The position numbers and the translations under genes are program-made. The notes beneath the pieces were generated by a model. The model was not told the origin of the DNA and ran no database searches. It saw nothing but the letters and a program-made list of their open reading frames with translations. A stretch of DNA of 64,000 nt from Cinclus cinclus (Eukaryota > Chordata > Aves > Passeriformes > Cinclidae): assembly GCF_963662255.1 (NCBI RefSeq), contig NC_085050.1:20583662-20647661 (forward strand), read 5' to 3'. Numbering within the stretch: position 1 is the stretch's first letter; each line of letters opens with the position of its first letter. Below are positions 10,801 through 24,906 of the stretch, in pieces.

Positions 10801-13800
10801 TTACAGTTTAATCACCCTGTCAGTTTTACTTTTGGAGCAAATTTAGGATTTCTACTTAGTAAAATTTAAACCTGTCATTTCAAAACAATAAACTTGTAAG
10901 GATAGAAGCAGGTCCAATGTCTATATATAGACACCCAGATAAAAAAGTTAGTCAATAACCTATGTGAAATGATTAGCATTTATGCACTAAATAGCATATT
11001 TTCATTGTGGGACATAATCAGGCATATCTGTCTGTCTATACACACATTTCCACTCCCTGGCAAGGAAATATGCCCTATTGTAGATATATATATATATATT
11101 TACACATTTATATGTAACTTTTACAGACCATAAAAACCTGAAATTATTAAACCAGCAAAAACGTACTGCAACAACTCTCTAAAGATAAAACTATTCTATT
11201 ACCTTGAGAAATCAGAGTAGAAAAATTCTTAGGTGTAAGATAAGCATCAAAATAGGTGAAAGTGTTCTTATGTGTAGTAATGGAGGAGATATTTTCTCCC
11301 TTGGATTTAACCCTCATATTAGAGAGAGAATATGAATAGACAACAGAAAGGCCTGGAGGCTAACTATAGATCAATAGGAATTCAACAGGAGGCTATGGAT
11401 ATTACATTAAGGATGACCTGAATATTCTGGGTCATTTAATCATTACATATATTCAGGTATCTGCTTTGAAAAATACCCAAGCTTCTACTTTTCAAAGACA
11501 AAAAGAGATTATTACAGTATTATAGGATTAAAAGAGTAGGACATTAAAAAACAAAAAGCAAGTAAATTATATAATATTTGCAATAGAGCTGCATTTTCTT
11601 AACAAAAATTTATTTGTCGATGTTTGCATAAGTTTTAGGAATTTCTGGAAAAGTTTGAATTAATTATTACATACCTGTTCATTTATGGTCTAGATTGATT
11701 TCTTGCACTTTGTCCAGGCTTCCCCTCTCATGTATTTAATTAGTCTGCCCCAGGAATAAGGGGGGTTTTTTGTGTTTTTTTTTGTTTGTTTGTTTGTTTT
11801 TGTTTGTTTGTTTGTTTGTTTGTTTGTTCGTTTTTTTTTTTTTGGAAACTGAGAGAAGATTTTTCTTTAAGACATAGTCTTAGGAGACCATGACTTAATA
11901 TGACTTTAAATTGATAGGCAAAATTTGGTCTTAACCAGGCCTTAATGCATTCCAATTATTCAAGAGTCTTAGGCAGTTTTTTTGTTGTACTCTTAGTAAA
12001 ATTATTTGATTTATTAGTTCACAGGAAGTAAGAGTTAGGTAAATTTGTCAAATTTGTCAAGCAGTTTAAGTTGTAGACAAGTGTAGCAATGAGAACAATA
12101 CAGGTTTTATTAAAACAAATAAACAAAATCCCAAACAGGAGGGGTACATTATTACAAAACTGAAAGCTTGAAAATACAAGCAAAATGCAAGTAGTATACA
12201 AATTGGTACTATGGATCTTCATGCATTTTTTCAAAAAAAGCGTCAATTCAAACCCTTTCCATCCTTTCCTTCCTCACAACTTATTTCTCCCATTTCTTGC
12301 ATCACTGCTTAAACTTTACTGTAATATCCATTTTTGAACATGGATATCCATTTTGTAGCCCTGAGGCTACACTGAATTTAATTATGGTTCTGATCTTGTT
12401 AATTTTAGTTTTTAAAATTTTCTTCTCTCTTTGAGATGTATGTGTTTATTGGTTCTCCAATTGCTTTTATACACTAATACACTGTAGGATTGAATAACCA
12501 TTATTGTAGTATTGAAGCTGAGATATACAGATATACACATTAATATATTGCAATATATATGTATAGATGAGCATGTGTTATATATTATACCTGCACTGCA
12601 GATAAAGCATAGCATTAAAGCAGTGGAGCCAATTTGGGATACATGTATTTGTATTCCTGCCATATTCAGACCCTATTTTTTAGGGGTATATTAAATGGAA
12701 AAATACCACCACCATCATTTAAAATTTTTACCTTTTTAAAAACTGACATGAAAACACAGTCTTATTGAATCTACTTCAAGCAACTTCAGGAAAAAAATAG
12801 CATGTCTTCATTTTGTCTGGTCAGCTTTCTCTTGGATGTCTTTCACTTAATTAAGAATCCCCATATTCTCATCTTCTGAATCTTCAAAATGTGTAGGGAT
12901 GTTTTTAATTTTTTACTGCTACTAGTGAATTTTTAATGACAGATCACTTTCTTCAAAGAAGTCTGAAAGGACTACAGTCCCTTCCAATTTTCTCTGTGGG
13001 GCATGGTTTCCTTTTGGCATGACTCCTGTGGAGTTTATAATGCTGATGCACCAGTGCATTTATTGTCATTGAAATGGATTTACTTGGTAACTAAATATTA
13101 AAGAGTTTTACAACACTCCAAAAATTGTATGTTATCAAACACACAGTATGCTTTTTGCTCTTCACAGGAACCATATATATCAATAGCAAAAATGCTAAAG
13201 ATGACAAGCATTTTGCACAAACTATTCTATCCTGAACTGCCAATGTTACAATGCATAGGGGACTTTGGATTTAGACTAAAGTATTAAAGTTTAAATACCT
13301 GCTGACAAATGGATGCTTTGAGAACTGGGGGAAAAAAGCAACCCTATCGAGGAGCCAACTTCTATGATGAAATATATTGCCTAATCAACTGCACCATTTT
13401 TTTCTCTCAAAGAGGAAAATAAGGACAAAAAGACCCCAGGATTTGATGTAATGCAACATGCTTGTGAGATGAAATGCAAACTGAAACTGACTTGAAATCT
13501 TTCCTATTTGTCCTACACAGAAAGGTGTTGTTCTTTGTTTGTTTTGTTGGGTGTTTTTTATATTTCAATCTAAGTGAAATCAAGCACAGCCAATGCATTT
13601 TTGCTTTAGTTTTTATTGAAATTTTAAAGTGCCAGAGAGATCTCCATGACTTTGATGTTGATCAAATCTAATGTCAGCTCAAAATTCCCAGTCAGTTTAA
13701 ATGTGTTACTTAAAATTGAGGCATGAGACTGAATACAGATGATAAAGCTATAATCCCTATATTTTGCTATTAACATATCTGTATACTACTAGTTTCTTTT

Positions 13801-16800
13801 ACTCTTATGACTCCTCTTAAAACAGAATGATTTAATAGAAAACAATTTGGTATCCTTCTGGTTCCACTCATTGTCAAAAAAAAAAGCAACATTTAAATAT
13901 TTTTCTATTTAAATTGTCTCTCTCTTTACTATACACCAATAGAATGAATAATTCTGCCTGTTCTGTTCCAGTTATTGCAACTGGTTTTATTGTGTTTATG
14001 TTCTGCAAGGTAGTATGTTCATAAGTGACTTAGAATGACCCCATGTCCAACACTGCAAGGAAAATCTATCTGAGGGTTGAGGTAGTATGAAACAGAAAGT
14101 AAATTACTGTGAGAATTACTGAATACTGAAATCTCTATTTAATGATAGAGAACAACCAAGATTTTATGTTCATTGGTTAGGGATTGGAGAATAATCAATC
14201 CTTGATCTAACATGCAGATAATTAAAATAATGTTAATGAATGGTGTTGGTTTTGGTTGGCTTGTTTGCTTGGGTTTTTTTACCTAAAAGTTTTCTCTAGA
14301 ACATGAAAGCAACTAATACCGAACATAAATAATGTAAATCATAAACATATATGGAGGGATCTTTTTAAAGCTGAAAATGCAATTTAACAGATCAAAATCA
14401 GTCAAATTTCTTAGTCTATTTGCAAATATATACGTTCCTTTGAAAAATTTTATTACAGGACTGACTATAGAAATTAACTGTAGCACTTGCATGTTAATTA
14501 AACCATCAAGTCTGTTGAGGTTTTATTCTCTCTTATGGTGGTATAAGGTACTTAGGTAGATTTCCTGCTACGCATTGTAGTACCCTAAAGTGGAAACTAT
14601 GTCTCTCTGTTCTGGATGTTTTTTGTCAACATACTGACCAACTAACATAATAAATTATTTTATTTGATTTTTTTTTCTATTTTTTAAAATAATCTTATTT
14701 TTGGTGGTGGAGCAAAACCCTACTTTTATCTGATATTTTTTACATTTTCCTGTCCATAGCCTGCTGGGTGGTATTTCACTTAATTTGTGATAAAAATTAG
14801 GTAGCATTATAGCTCCAGAGTTGCCTTTTTGATAACCTCTGACTAATGAAAAACATTTGCATTTTATTTTCTGTCTATCTGCCTCACAATTTCAAATGCA
14901 AGGAATAACTTTGAATCTCACAGACACCTGATGCCCTGAATAGATAATGTAAGGAACTTAACTGAAAAACTCTGTGAGTTCATGAGTGTAGTTCCATGTG
15001 TTACACAAAAAAAAAAAATCATATGACAATTTTTATAGAAACAAAAAATACTCAAAGAAATGAAGCAAAACATGTTGCAAAAATGCACGAATGTCACCTT
15101 AAAAGAAGATGTTGATTTTGAACAAAAAGAAGATAAAATATGGAAAGATATTTTTTGATAAAAGGCTTCTAAAATCCACCTCAATTCCAAGCTTTAATTT
15201 ATACTCAGAGAAGTATAAACATTGTGATTCTCTGAATAAATGTTGAATGTTGTACCTCAGGAAATGCTGTACACTGATTTGTTTGCTTATTTTTGGATGT
15301 AATATTTTTTTGCTCATTTTAGGGTACTAATTGCAGGATCACATTAGGAGACAGTACATGAATACCTAAATGCAGATTGTCATTCCCTGTAACGGCAACA
15401 ACCTTCTCCCATTGTTTTTATTGGCAATTCCTAAATCATGCAGCCACACTGCCATATCTTAATAATCAGTAACATAGAATCAAACAGCTTCTATTAAAAA
15501 GTACCTAAGATTTTTCTCAGACTGTGGCTCAAAGTTTTTGATGTTGAGTTTTTTTGTTGACCTGAGGTCAAAAAGTCATTATAATTTTTGTGGTGATTGT
15601 TGGTGATGTCAGCAAAATGAATCCGTGGGTTAACTCCAGGGTAAGTGTGTAAGTGTCTACAAAATAATTAGCAGAGCTAGACAGACTCAGCAAAAATGTG
15701 AGCAACGTTTAGAGAGGGTGACCACACTCTCAGCTGTGTCTTTTTCTGTTAGTCTCAAGGACAGGTCTCATTTACAGTACAGTGCTGTAACCTTGAAATT
15801 CTCTATCTAAATTTCGGTATTTAGAGATGAATATGAAAGAATATTTAACTCTGGGTATTAACACGATGACCAGCTAATATGTTTTAATAATTCATTCAGG
15901 CTGTCTGTCTTTGAGAGTTTTTCCTCCTATTCATATAAAATTTTTGAGTATCATCATATTAGTAAAATAATTTATATACTACTGTTTGCAAAGGAAGATA
16001 GAAGAAAATAATATAAAGCTAGAATAAGTATTTAAGAGCTCAAAACACCTGGAATTCCAATCAATTCACCATTTGTTGAACTCACTGTACTTATAGAACT
16101 AAGGCATTTTTCTGTGCAATAGTCTAAAATGTTATCTTTAGAAAAATAGACAAATTTCACCCACACAACTTAACTAAATACTGATGTTGGAATTTAGGTT
16201 TTCCTTTATTTTGTTTCTTTGAAAGGCATTCTGTATGTTATTCTGCTGTACAGAGGCAACATATTTTCAAATGGAAAAGCCAGAAATAGAAGTGATAAAG
16301 CAGTCTATCAAGATGAATTGCTTTAGATTAGAGAAAAAGTATTTCTAACAGATTTCTCTGTTGTCTTCTTATTACTATACATACAAATGGAATATTATGC
16401 CATCTTCTAAGATGAATTTCCATTCTCCTTTTCTAAGTTTTAAATAAAGATCTCACGCTTTACGTCTACTATTTACTCTTACCAGTGTTAAATAGTAAAG
16501 AACTTGTACTATTTTATAGGCTTACAGAGGAGCTTTTAGGCAAAATATACTAAAAAACTAGTGAATGACAGAAATCTATATGAAAAGACAAGGGGAATGA
16601 CTATGGGTTATTTTGCAATCAGCATCTGTGATCTATTTGATGAGGATGTCACTGACAGGTAAAAAATGCAACAGTTATAAAGATAACACAAAAGATGGCA
16701 TTTCTATATAATCTCATATCTACATTTAGAACAGCAGTAAGAAAAAAATCAAACCCTTACAGTATTGCTTGATTTAACATATTGAATTCCAAGTTTTAAG

Positions 16801-17650
16801 AACAAGGCAAAACACCAGGAATTAAAGTTTATTTTGAAGGTTAGTGCCCTTGTAGGTGCCTTAGAAAGTGAGAAAGAAACATAGCAATTGCAATAATGTA
16901 GCAGAAACATATTTCACTTATCTGTTCTCTTCTGGGTAATAATTTTTTAAAACTTCTAGGAATAACAGCCTGCCTTAAGGTTTTTTGAAATACCTGTGTT
17001 CCACTGACAGTCAGAAATATGGTACAAGACTGAAATGTTGAGAGGTGGGTTGTGCTTCATGAGTATCAAAGTCACCTTTTAATAACCAGGAGTTGTCTAA
17101 AGTTATATCCCATTGTCTCACGTACACACTGCCTTCTCCCAAAGATTTCAGAAAAGGAAGCAGTTATACAACCTGCTTTGCAACATTTTCTTCTAGTCGA
17201 GAATTTTATATTGCCTACGAGATTTTTTTTCTTTTGTTCTGTTTGATGTTAATGACTTCCTGGTAGGTTTTGAGAATCTTGAACTGTTCTGGATGCAGGA
17301 AATCTATTATGTCTTGGAACTTCAAATCAAAATACTAATTTGTGTGGAGAACACCTACAACATTAAAATTCAACATGGCTGGTAAAGAACTAACAGAACA
17401 CACAAATACCTCCATAAATGAGAAGCTGTCTAGCTAACTCTGAATCTACTGCACTAACAAGCAATATCAAATCAATATGATTGATGTTACCTTAATTTTA
17501 CTAAAAACATTTTAAGGGTACAGGAATTACTTAATTTTATTTGTTAAGTAGCTAAGATTTGTTTATTAAAATCTGTCAAATATTAAATCTATGGAAACCA
17601 AAGCACACCAAATTTGCCTGTGGTATTAATCTCTTTGATTTATATTTATC
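7869..17650. other. AT-rich DNA, no gene recognised
   Basis: This 9.8-kb stretch shows no TE that I can name and no coding exon. Its largest open frame is 128 codons at 8760-9146 on the plus strand, discussed under findings. Simple repeats include a (TA)n run at 11085-11099 and a (GTTT)n tract near 11.8 kb. A short inverted repeat GTAGCC-CTGA-GGCTAC lies at 12355-12370. All other open frames are below about 90 codons and Phe/Leu/Ile/Lys-rich, as expected of AT-rich non-coding DNA. Confidence 0.6.
11766..11843 (+). repeat. (GTTT)n / poly(T) simple repeat
   Basis: About 78 bp of G and T (one C), mostly TTTG units, ending in a T-run. A Lys/Gln/Thr-rich frame on the minus strand arises from this repeat and is not a gene. 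Confidence 0.9.
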
Positions 17651-18199
17651 TGTGCTGGTTTTGCATGACAGATAATTTTCTTCATAGTAGGAAGTATGGG
17701 TTTTGGGTTTGTGCTGGCAACTCTTAATAAAACAACAAGCTTTTCTTTACTGCTGAGCAGTTCTTGCAGAGAGTCAACACCTTTTCTGCTTCTCAAACCT
17801 CCCCACCAACGAGGAGCCTGGGTTGCATAAGAAGCTGGGGAGGGACACAGCTGGAATATCTGACTCCAACTGCCTAGAGAGACATTCCATACCACATGGC
17901 ATCATGTTCAGCATATAAAGCAGGGGAAGAAGAAGGAAGGGAAGGACATTTGGAATTATGATGCTTGTCTTCCCAAGTTAGCAATACATGTTATGGAGCC
18001 CTGCTCTCCTGGGGGTGGCTAAACACCCCCCTTCCCATGGAAAAATTCATTGTTTTGCTTTGCTTGCATGTGCATTTTTGTTTTATCTATTAAACTGTCT
18101 TTATCTTATGTCATGTCTTTTCTCATTTTTACTCTTTCCTGTCCCACTAGGGCAAAGGCAGCAAGCTGATTTTTGGTGCAGTTGGGGTTAAATATGATG
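17651..18199 (+). mobile_element. ERVL-type solo LTR
   Basis: About 549 bp, starting TGTGCTGGTTTTG and ending with a decayed form of the family's usual GGTTAAACCATGACA-type end (here GGGTTAAATATGATG). It includes ATATAAA at 17913-17919, a purine-rich GAAGAAGGAAGG motif just after it, and ATTAAA at 18089-18094 followed by CTGTCTTTATCT, a typical promoter and polyadenylation layout. The flanks TTATC (17646-17650) and CTATC (18200-18204) are a 5-bp target duplication with one mismatch, as expected for ERVL. No internal retroviral sequence is present. The family assignment rests on recognition of the sequence pattern. Confidence 0.8.
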
Positions 18200-20106
18200 C
18201 TATCTTGCAAAAACCTCATTACATACAACCCAACAGCTATTACATGTTTGAGTTTTCCGTATTCTTATATGCAATAAAATGTTATGACCTCGTCTGTACA
18301 TTTTTTTCCCTAGGTGCTAAGACCCCTGAGAATACGTAGAAGTAGTACATGAAAGGATGTCCAGTTCCAGAAGAGAAGTACATCCTAAAATGCAGAAGAC
18401 ATCTGACAGTGAATAAAGAATGGACACAAAAGTATGTGTAAGACAGATGAGCATACACTGTTAAAAGATACTGTAAAAGTAAATTTAGTGGCTTTGAAAA
18501 GAAACCTATATTTAGAAGACACCAAACAAAGGACCTTTGCAATGCATGTGTTTCTTTTCCCATTTCTTGTTTGCTCTTTTATTTTTCTTTTCCATAATTA
18601 CCTTCAGTTGATGGTAAACAGCAATGGTACTCTATGTTTCCATTGTCTAGCTCTACAAAAGTCTTCCTCTAGAGTGTGAAAGTCAGAAAGTCAGATCTTT
18701 GATATTATATGGGGGCATGGAGGATGTACGGATATACTTTTTTTTTTAAGGTTTTCTATTGTACAGTTTTATAAGGTGGGTAACAACTACCATAAAGTGA
18801 CTTTAAAAATACACATGAATTCGTTTATGATCTGCAGAACTGCACTTGGAATACAGAGATGTAAATTTTCTCTGTTCTATTAAAATATCTGCAGCTTTTC
18901 TTTCATCATTTCTTAGGGCACAGATTTGATGCCCTCTAGTGACTGATCACTTGGTTTAATATTTAAGAAATATACACAGACAGTGGACTGGCTACAGATA
19001 TGAGTAGATCTTACACATCAGCATGACAGTATTCTGACTCTTACATGCATTATGAAAGCTTTTTCATTATTTTTTCGCCAATTAATGTGCATCTAAAATT
19101 ATCTGAACTTTCTTCCCTCCGTCATAGAGTATAAAACTTAAGAGTACAAAACTTAGAGAGAAGATAATGATAACCACTGACTTGAGGATTTCTTTTTTTT
19201 TCTGAAAACAAAACCCATTTCTTCCTAAAGATTGAGAGAACTGGCATACGCTTACTGTCATGCTAACAAAACTCTGCAGACTATGAAAGCACACTGCAGC
19301 TTCTGTATGTTAGATAGCATATTATAACTGAATGCAAACATGCTCTGAGATTTCTGTAACCCTCTGCCCTCCACTTTCTTCCCCAACATGACACTGGTGC
19401 AGTATACCTGAGTAGTGCATTAAATGTTCATCTCTTTGATTAAAAATTTATCTGTCACCTTCAGATGACATAAAATTATAGCTTAACTAATCTATACCAA
19501 ACTGTATTGGAGTGATGGAGTTTTAGATGTAATGTTCCTTCACAATTTTTCCAGATATGAAAACCAGGATTTTTAAAGATATATTTAATTAGAATCATCA
19601 GTGCATCACATTGTTTCGCCTCTAAATACATTGCCTTATGATAATTCTTTAACAGATTTAAATAAAAACTTGGAATTTAATGAAGAATAAGTAGCCTGTA
19701 ATTGTTACAAAATTTGCCAGAGAACTTCAAGTTTTAGAAGCAAAGTCAGTGTTGACTTCTGTGCAGCATAATGTGACAGATGTTCTTATGATGCTAGAGA
19801 TGTAACAAACTATCTGTAAGTAATTTGAATAACTGGTGAAGCAAGATATATCTGACAACACCAGAAAGTTATGAACAGGAGGAGGGGCATAGAGCGACCC
19901 CTGTGGCTAAGTAGCAGGGAAGATAGTGTATTTAATGTATCTTTTTTCCTACTTAAAGCCTCTAGGATAATATATATCCTTATATGTCCTTAAAGAATAT
20001 GCAACATATGAAAAAATCCCATATACCTCCCCCCTCCCCAAAACACACCCCCTCCAAAAAAAAAAACCTAAAACAACGACAAAAAAAATCTTAACCAAAA
20101 CCCACT
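18200..20106. other. AT-rich spacer between two opposed LTRs
   Basis: No retroviral gag, pol or env similarity is seen. As the flanking LTRs point in opposite directions, this is host DNA between two independent insertions and not the inside of a provirus. Open frames are at most 93 codons and unremarkable. The last 75 bp are an A/C-rich tract. Confidence 0.6.
20026..20106 (+). repeat. A/C-rich tract abutting an LTR
   Basis: Runs of C (CCTCCCCCCTCCCC) pass into A-runs punctuated by C, with only scattered T and G. It ends at the target-site duplication of the LTR that starts at 20107. Confidence 0.85.
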
Positions 20107-20663
20107 TGTCATGGTTTAGGAGTGGTACTCCCCAGTTAAGTGCTCCTACTGAGACTCTCTAAACCATGTGCTGCCTGCCTGCCTCCCCCTTGCCCCCTCC
20201 CACTGTGGTGGGCTGGAGGGGAGAAGTGGAGGCACAAAAGGCAAAGATCATGGGTTGAGATAGATACAGCTTGCTGCAGACGTCAATGAGATAAGAAAAT
20301 GAAAATCAAAAGCAGCAACAGTCATAAGAAAAGTGTACAGAACAGAGAGGGATTTGAAAGCAAAAGTGTTCATCACAGAACTTGACACAATTGCAGCCAC
20401 CCCACCCATCCCACTCCCTCCAGCTCAGAACTGGAATGTCCCAGCTGCTCCCTCTGGCCTGGAACAGCACCCCCCAACCACTCCACTGGTTCAACACCGG
20501 CGCCACGTTTACTCAAATGGAGGGAACCACTTCTCTCCATAAGAGACCTCCTTCCACCTGCCCCTGCAATGATGAGAGGTGGCATAAAATAACCTTTAAG
20601 TCCAGGATGTGGCCCCTCCTAGGCACTGTAAAACTTAACCCTATGCTGGCCAGAACCAGGAGA
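20107..20663 (-). mobile_element. ERVL-type solo LTR with perfect 5-bp target duplication
   Basis: The 557-bp block begins TGTCATGGTTTAGG on the plus strand and ends GAACCAGGAGA, the reverse complement of the TGTCCTGGTT...AAACCATGACA layout of avian ERVL LTRs. The expected terminal CA (read ACA here) has mutated to AGA. CCACT at 20102-20106 is repeated exactly at 20664-20668, defining both ends. The block is GC-richer than its surroundings and contains the AGATAAG / GGGTTGAGATAGA motifs also seen in related LTRs. Open frames of up to 100 codons inside it are not genes. No internal retroviral region is present. Confidence 0.85.
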
Positions 20664-21628
20664 CCACTTTTGTATGTTGTTTAAAAGATAATTTATTATG
20701 GATAAAAGCCTTGAAGGAATTAAAGTGAAATCATTTATAGAACACAGCTAACAAATTTTCAGGTTTTAATCCTATTTTTGTAATTTCTTCCACTCTGTCA
20801 CTAAGCACAGGGGAAAGGAATATTTCATCTTAGCATTGTTCCATTCTGAACTGCTGGAGCAACTTAAGTTGAAACAGCTTCTTGACATACCTGTGCTGGA
20901 ATTTGTTACTCTCCAGCAGCATACGCAATATGGAACACAACTATGTTATTTGAAAGTTAAAGATTGTTTATCAGATATTCTGTGATACAAAGACAGAATT
21001 CTAGTCTCTTTTTTTTTATTAAAAGTCAGGAAGTCAGAACAAGCTTTCTTAAAGATCTATGCAGCAGAGAGATTTCTGCCACAATAGGCAGGAACAGAAC
21101 AGTTTTAAGCAAAGCAATGTTGTCAGTTGCTCAAGGCAGTAGACAGCAGATGATGGCAGAATCAGGTATTGTTGTGTACCGTGGCCTGGATTCCAGTAAA
21201 GCAAGAAGCAGCAATAACATCGTGGCAGAAAAAGGTTACTGATATTTTATTTCTGCATATCATGAATAAACAAACACAAAACTGAAAGGAAAAGGAACTA
21301 TCAACTCAGTGCCTGTCCCCCATCACTGTATGAGTTGTTGCTCTTGGTGTTTTTGCTTGTATACTGTCTTTCCCCCTAGTCCTTGTCTGGTTTTGAATTT
21401 CACAAGTAAACTTTCTTCTCCATATCCAAGTAGAATATATAAATATTTAGGGAAAAATTCTCCACATCAGATGCTATTATTAGGCTTTCTAAATGAGCTC
21501 TAAATCTTATTGCTAATTTTATTCTGATTTTTTTTTGTTGATAAATTGTCAGTGTTCTGTTAGAGAGTAAAATTTACTGATGGTCCATAAAGTTTTCTAA
21601 TGTACTTATGTTGCGAGATTTTTTTGTA

Positions 21629-21649
21629 TTTTTTTTTTTTTTTTTTTTT
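21629..21649. repeat. poly(T) tract, 21 bp
   Basis: Uninterrupted T run with a further short T run just upstream. No associated retroelement is recognised. Confidence 0.95.
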
Positions 21650-23267
21650 AAATTACACACTTCTTTATCCATTATTTCCAACACACTTACTTATAAACAA
21701 CACCAGTAGCTCTGCAGGAATGATCAGAAAAAGAAAAGGCTAATATTTACCATTTATATAAAAGGATGTGTTGGCTGTGCAAACAAACATCAACCAGAAG
21801 TTTTCAGTCCTGTGGGGAATTTAATCTTTAACTACTTAGATCCTTGTTATCTGAGTTTTGGCTGGGTACCAGGAATTTAATTTTCCCTTCCCCTAACATA
21901 ATGCAATACATCAGTTTCTGCTTATCATACACCTTGATTTCAAGAGTTATATTAAAATCTCACAACAGCAGTACAGTATCTTTTCTGTGATTTAATATTA
22001 AAAAAAAGTGTTGTACATAAAGTCTTAATGTCCCTTGTTTGCAGATAAAACACTGTATTGAAAATTTGGATTCAGACATAGCTATGGCTCCCTCAGAACC
22101 TCTCATGGTATTTGACCTCTCAATGTATTTGTACTGACTTCACAGCTATATTGGTTAATGACAATGACAGTAGGAAGACTGAACTCTAGATCATTGTCTC
22201 CAACAGAAGAAGGAAGGGAATCTTTTTAAACAATGTATTATTTAAAAAAGGGGTTTCTTTTGGAAATTAATACAGTGCTTTGACGTGTCTTTTGGCTCAG
22301 TTAGTGGAATCCCCTGCTAAAAAATGGCATTGAAATCATATAATCATGCCATGTAATCATACCAATATAACCAGCATTATCCTATTTTTGGGTTTCACCC
22401 TAATTAATTCACCATTTCTTAGCTTATATTTAAGATATTGATTAATGCAGTGCCTATAATCTTTCATTAGTATTTCCACCTGTAATTTGCCTTTTATGAA
22501 ATACAATGTGTTATTAATATGTATTTGTTAGCCTTCAGATGGTAGTCGACAGTTCATGCTAATAATTCAGAAATGGGGCAGAGAAATTAGCAAACTTTTA
22601 TGAAAGGGTGGCATGGACATGTAAAGACTGATAAGTAGTTCTGAAAGCAACAGTTGCTTTCTGGTTTGTATGACCAAGTATGATCCTCCTCTTTGTCTAT
22701 CAAGGTGTAAAAATTAAGTATAGGATGATGGAAATGTGCTTTACCACAATTTTCAGATAATTTCTTTAGTAATTTCCCTGTAATGATGTACATGTCTCTC
22801 AAGTATTTTTATTTTACTTGTGTGATATAATATTTTTATCATCTGTTTTGTCTCTCACAAAGAATGGCAACCTTAATCAATGCTCTTCTTTGCAATCTTT
22901 TCATTAAAAATGGAAAATTAAACAAACATACAACACCCCTCTGAATAAGCCATTAACAGCAATATCTCTGTCAGAGATGATTCATGTCATAAAGAAACGT
23001 TCTTATGAAACTTCACTATTAATCTACCTAGACTGAAGTCTGGTCTTTAACATAATGGATTTTTACAGATTATTCTTATTTTATTATTTCATAAGAAAGT
23101 TATGTGAAAACGTTGATTATGATAATTTATGCTGTTTGAATTTCATTTACAGTTACCTGTCACCCTTCAACATCCACTATATTTACATAGTTTTGTAATT
23201 TGTAAGAGTAGAAATGGGTGACCTAGGTTTGTTAGTATTAATATAATCAAAAGAGAAACCCTTTATT

Positions 23268-23337
23268 AAAAAAAAAAAAGAACAACAACAAACCAAAACA
23301 AAAGAAACCCAACCCAAACCAAACATACCCCCACAAA
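23268..23337 (+). repeat. A/C-rich tract
   Basis: A12 followed by CAACAACAACAAACC-type sequence and CCAAACC units, nearly free of T and G. It is similar in style to the tracts at 2.5, 20.0, 28.2, 50.9 and 60.5 kb. Confidence 0.85.
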
Positions 23338-24906
23338 GCATAGCAAAAGCCAAATTGCCAAAGGTAGTTTTCAGCTACCTGAGAGAAAACTGTGAAAGAG
23401 CACTTCTGACTGCGATCCCCAGATTCCCAGTATCTTTACTTTTTTTTTATCGCTTGGTTAGTATCCTTTTCAACTGAAATCTTCCCCAGAACATTTACAC
23501 ATCATTCAGATTCTTGTGGGAAGGCTGAATCATTCCATTCCCTAAAGAGATCAGTATTTGATAGTCTAACTCCTTATCCAAAACTGATTCTTTGAAGTTT
23601 TCCACACACCAGTCCACTCAGGTTCCAGAACTTCAGTTCCAAAGGTATCTCACTATCAGAAGCAACAGCAAAGCATTGAACAAATTCTGTGAAAAAGAAT
23701 TTACTGGATACCCAGTTCTTTTTGCTGTGTGTAACCTTGAGTGTAAGAAAATGATCCATCTTGTGCTCTCATGATCATCTGATCGCCCTTTCATAATCAG
23801 GAAAGTCTTCATGTTATTAGAATGAAAGTCTAAGCTTTCATCCTAGCAGTGAAAGATTTCTCAGGTTAATTGCTAACATTCTCTACTCTTAAAAAGTCTA
23901 ATGCCACTCTTATGGATGTAACAGTAAGATCCACAAAGACAGAAAAGAGAATATATTTAACATATGAAAACCCTGTGTTTTGATTGTCTCTTGAAAGGAT
24001 TAATTCATAGCAAAATGTTGTGAAGACGGAACTTGTTGCAGTACCCTTCCAACAATTTTTTTTTTCTATTAGGAAGAAAAACATCAATTTTAAAACAGCT
24101 TAGTAATAATGTATTTAATATTTAGCTCTTCAAAGAATGGTCAGGTCACAGCCTACTTGTAATAATGAAAAGAAGAGCTGGCATTGGATATTAAATACAC
24201 TGAGCTCAAAATTACATTTTTACTCCTTAGTAAGGCAGAGATCTCATTTAATGGGACAGAAAAGAGTAACAGAAATGTTGCAGAGTTCAAGAACACCAGT
24301 GCAATGAAATTGACCTTGAAAAGTGAACTTTCAACATTTTACAAAGCCATGGAGACATATCACATACTGTTCTAAATAAAGAATGTATTTTAAGCAGAGA
24401 TAGTGTATCCACCACATCTATTTGAAACAAGCAAATAAACAAACTCTTTTTTTCCTGTTTACTGATTGTTTGCAGAATATCGAATGACATCTAGATACAA
24501 ATGATTTAAAAACAGCCAGGCAATGCTGAAGCTACTTCAAGGATGGAAGCTGCTAAATGAAAACAGAGCATATTGCCATTTGTATACATGTGGCAAGTGA
24601 AAATTTTATGAGTGAATCAGGAACCCTGGAGTGCACAATATATAATCAGTGCACATGGAAAGCTGGAAAAAATTATAGATATAAACCACATTCTAAAAAA
24701 TGAGCCATTAAATACAGCATTAGTTTCTAAAAATACAACATTTTTGCCTTAATAAAGAGAAGCCAATACTTAAAGGAAACTATTAAGGAATAGAATCTGA
24801 AACAACCATGAAAAACATCAAAAAACAAGCAACCTAAAGACTGCATTCCTCTATGCAGTCCTGTTGCTGTCTGACTACTTATATGTGGACAGACATAGTT
24901 GTGCAC

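Noticed and set aside
17651..20663. A complete provirus between two LTRs
   Set aside because: The LTRs are in opposite orientation, each has its own target duplication, and the spacer contains no retroviral coding sequence.
20306..20684. Several 66-100-codon frames on both strands
   Set aside because: They lie inside the ERVL-type LTR at 20107-20663 and have no viral or host protein similarity that I can see.
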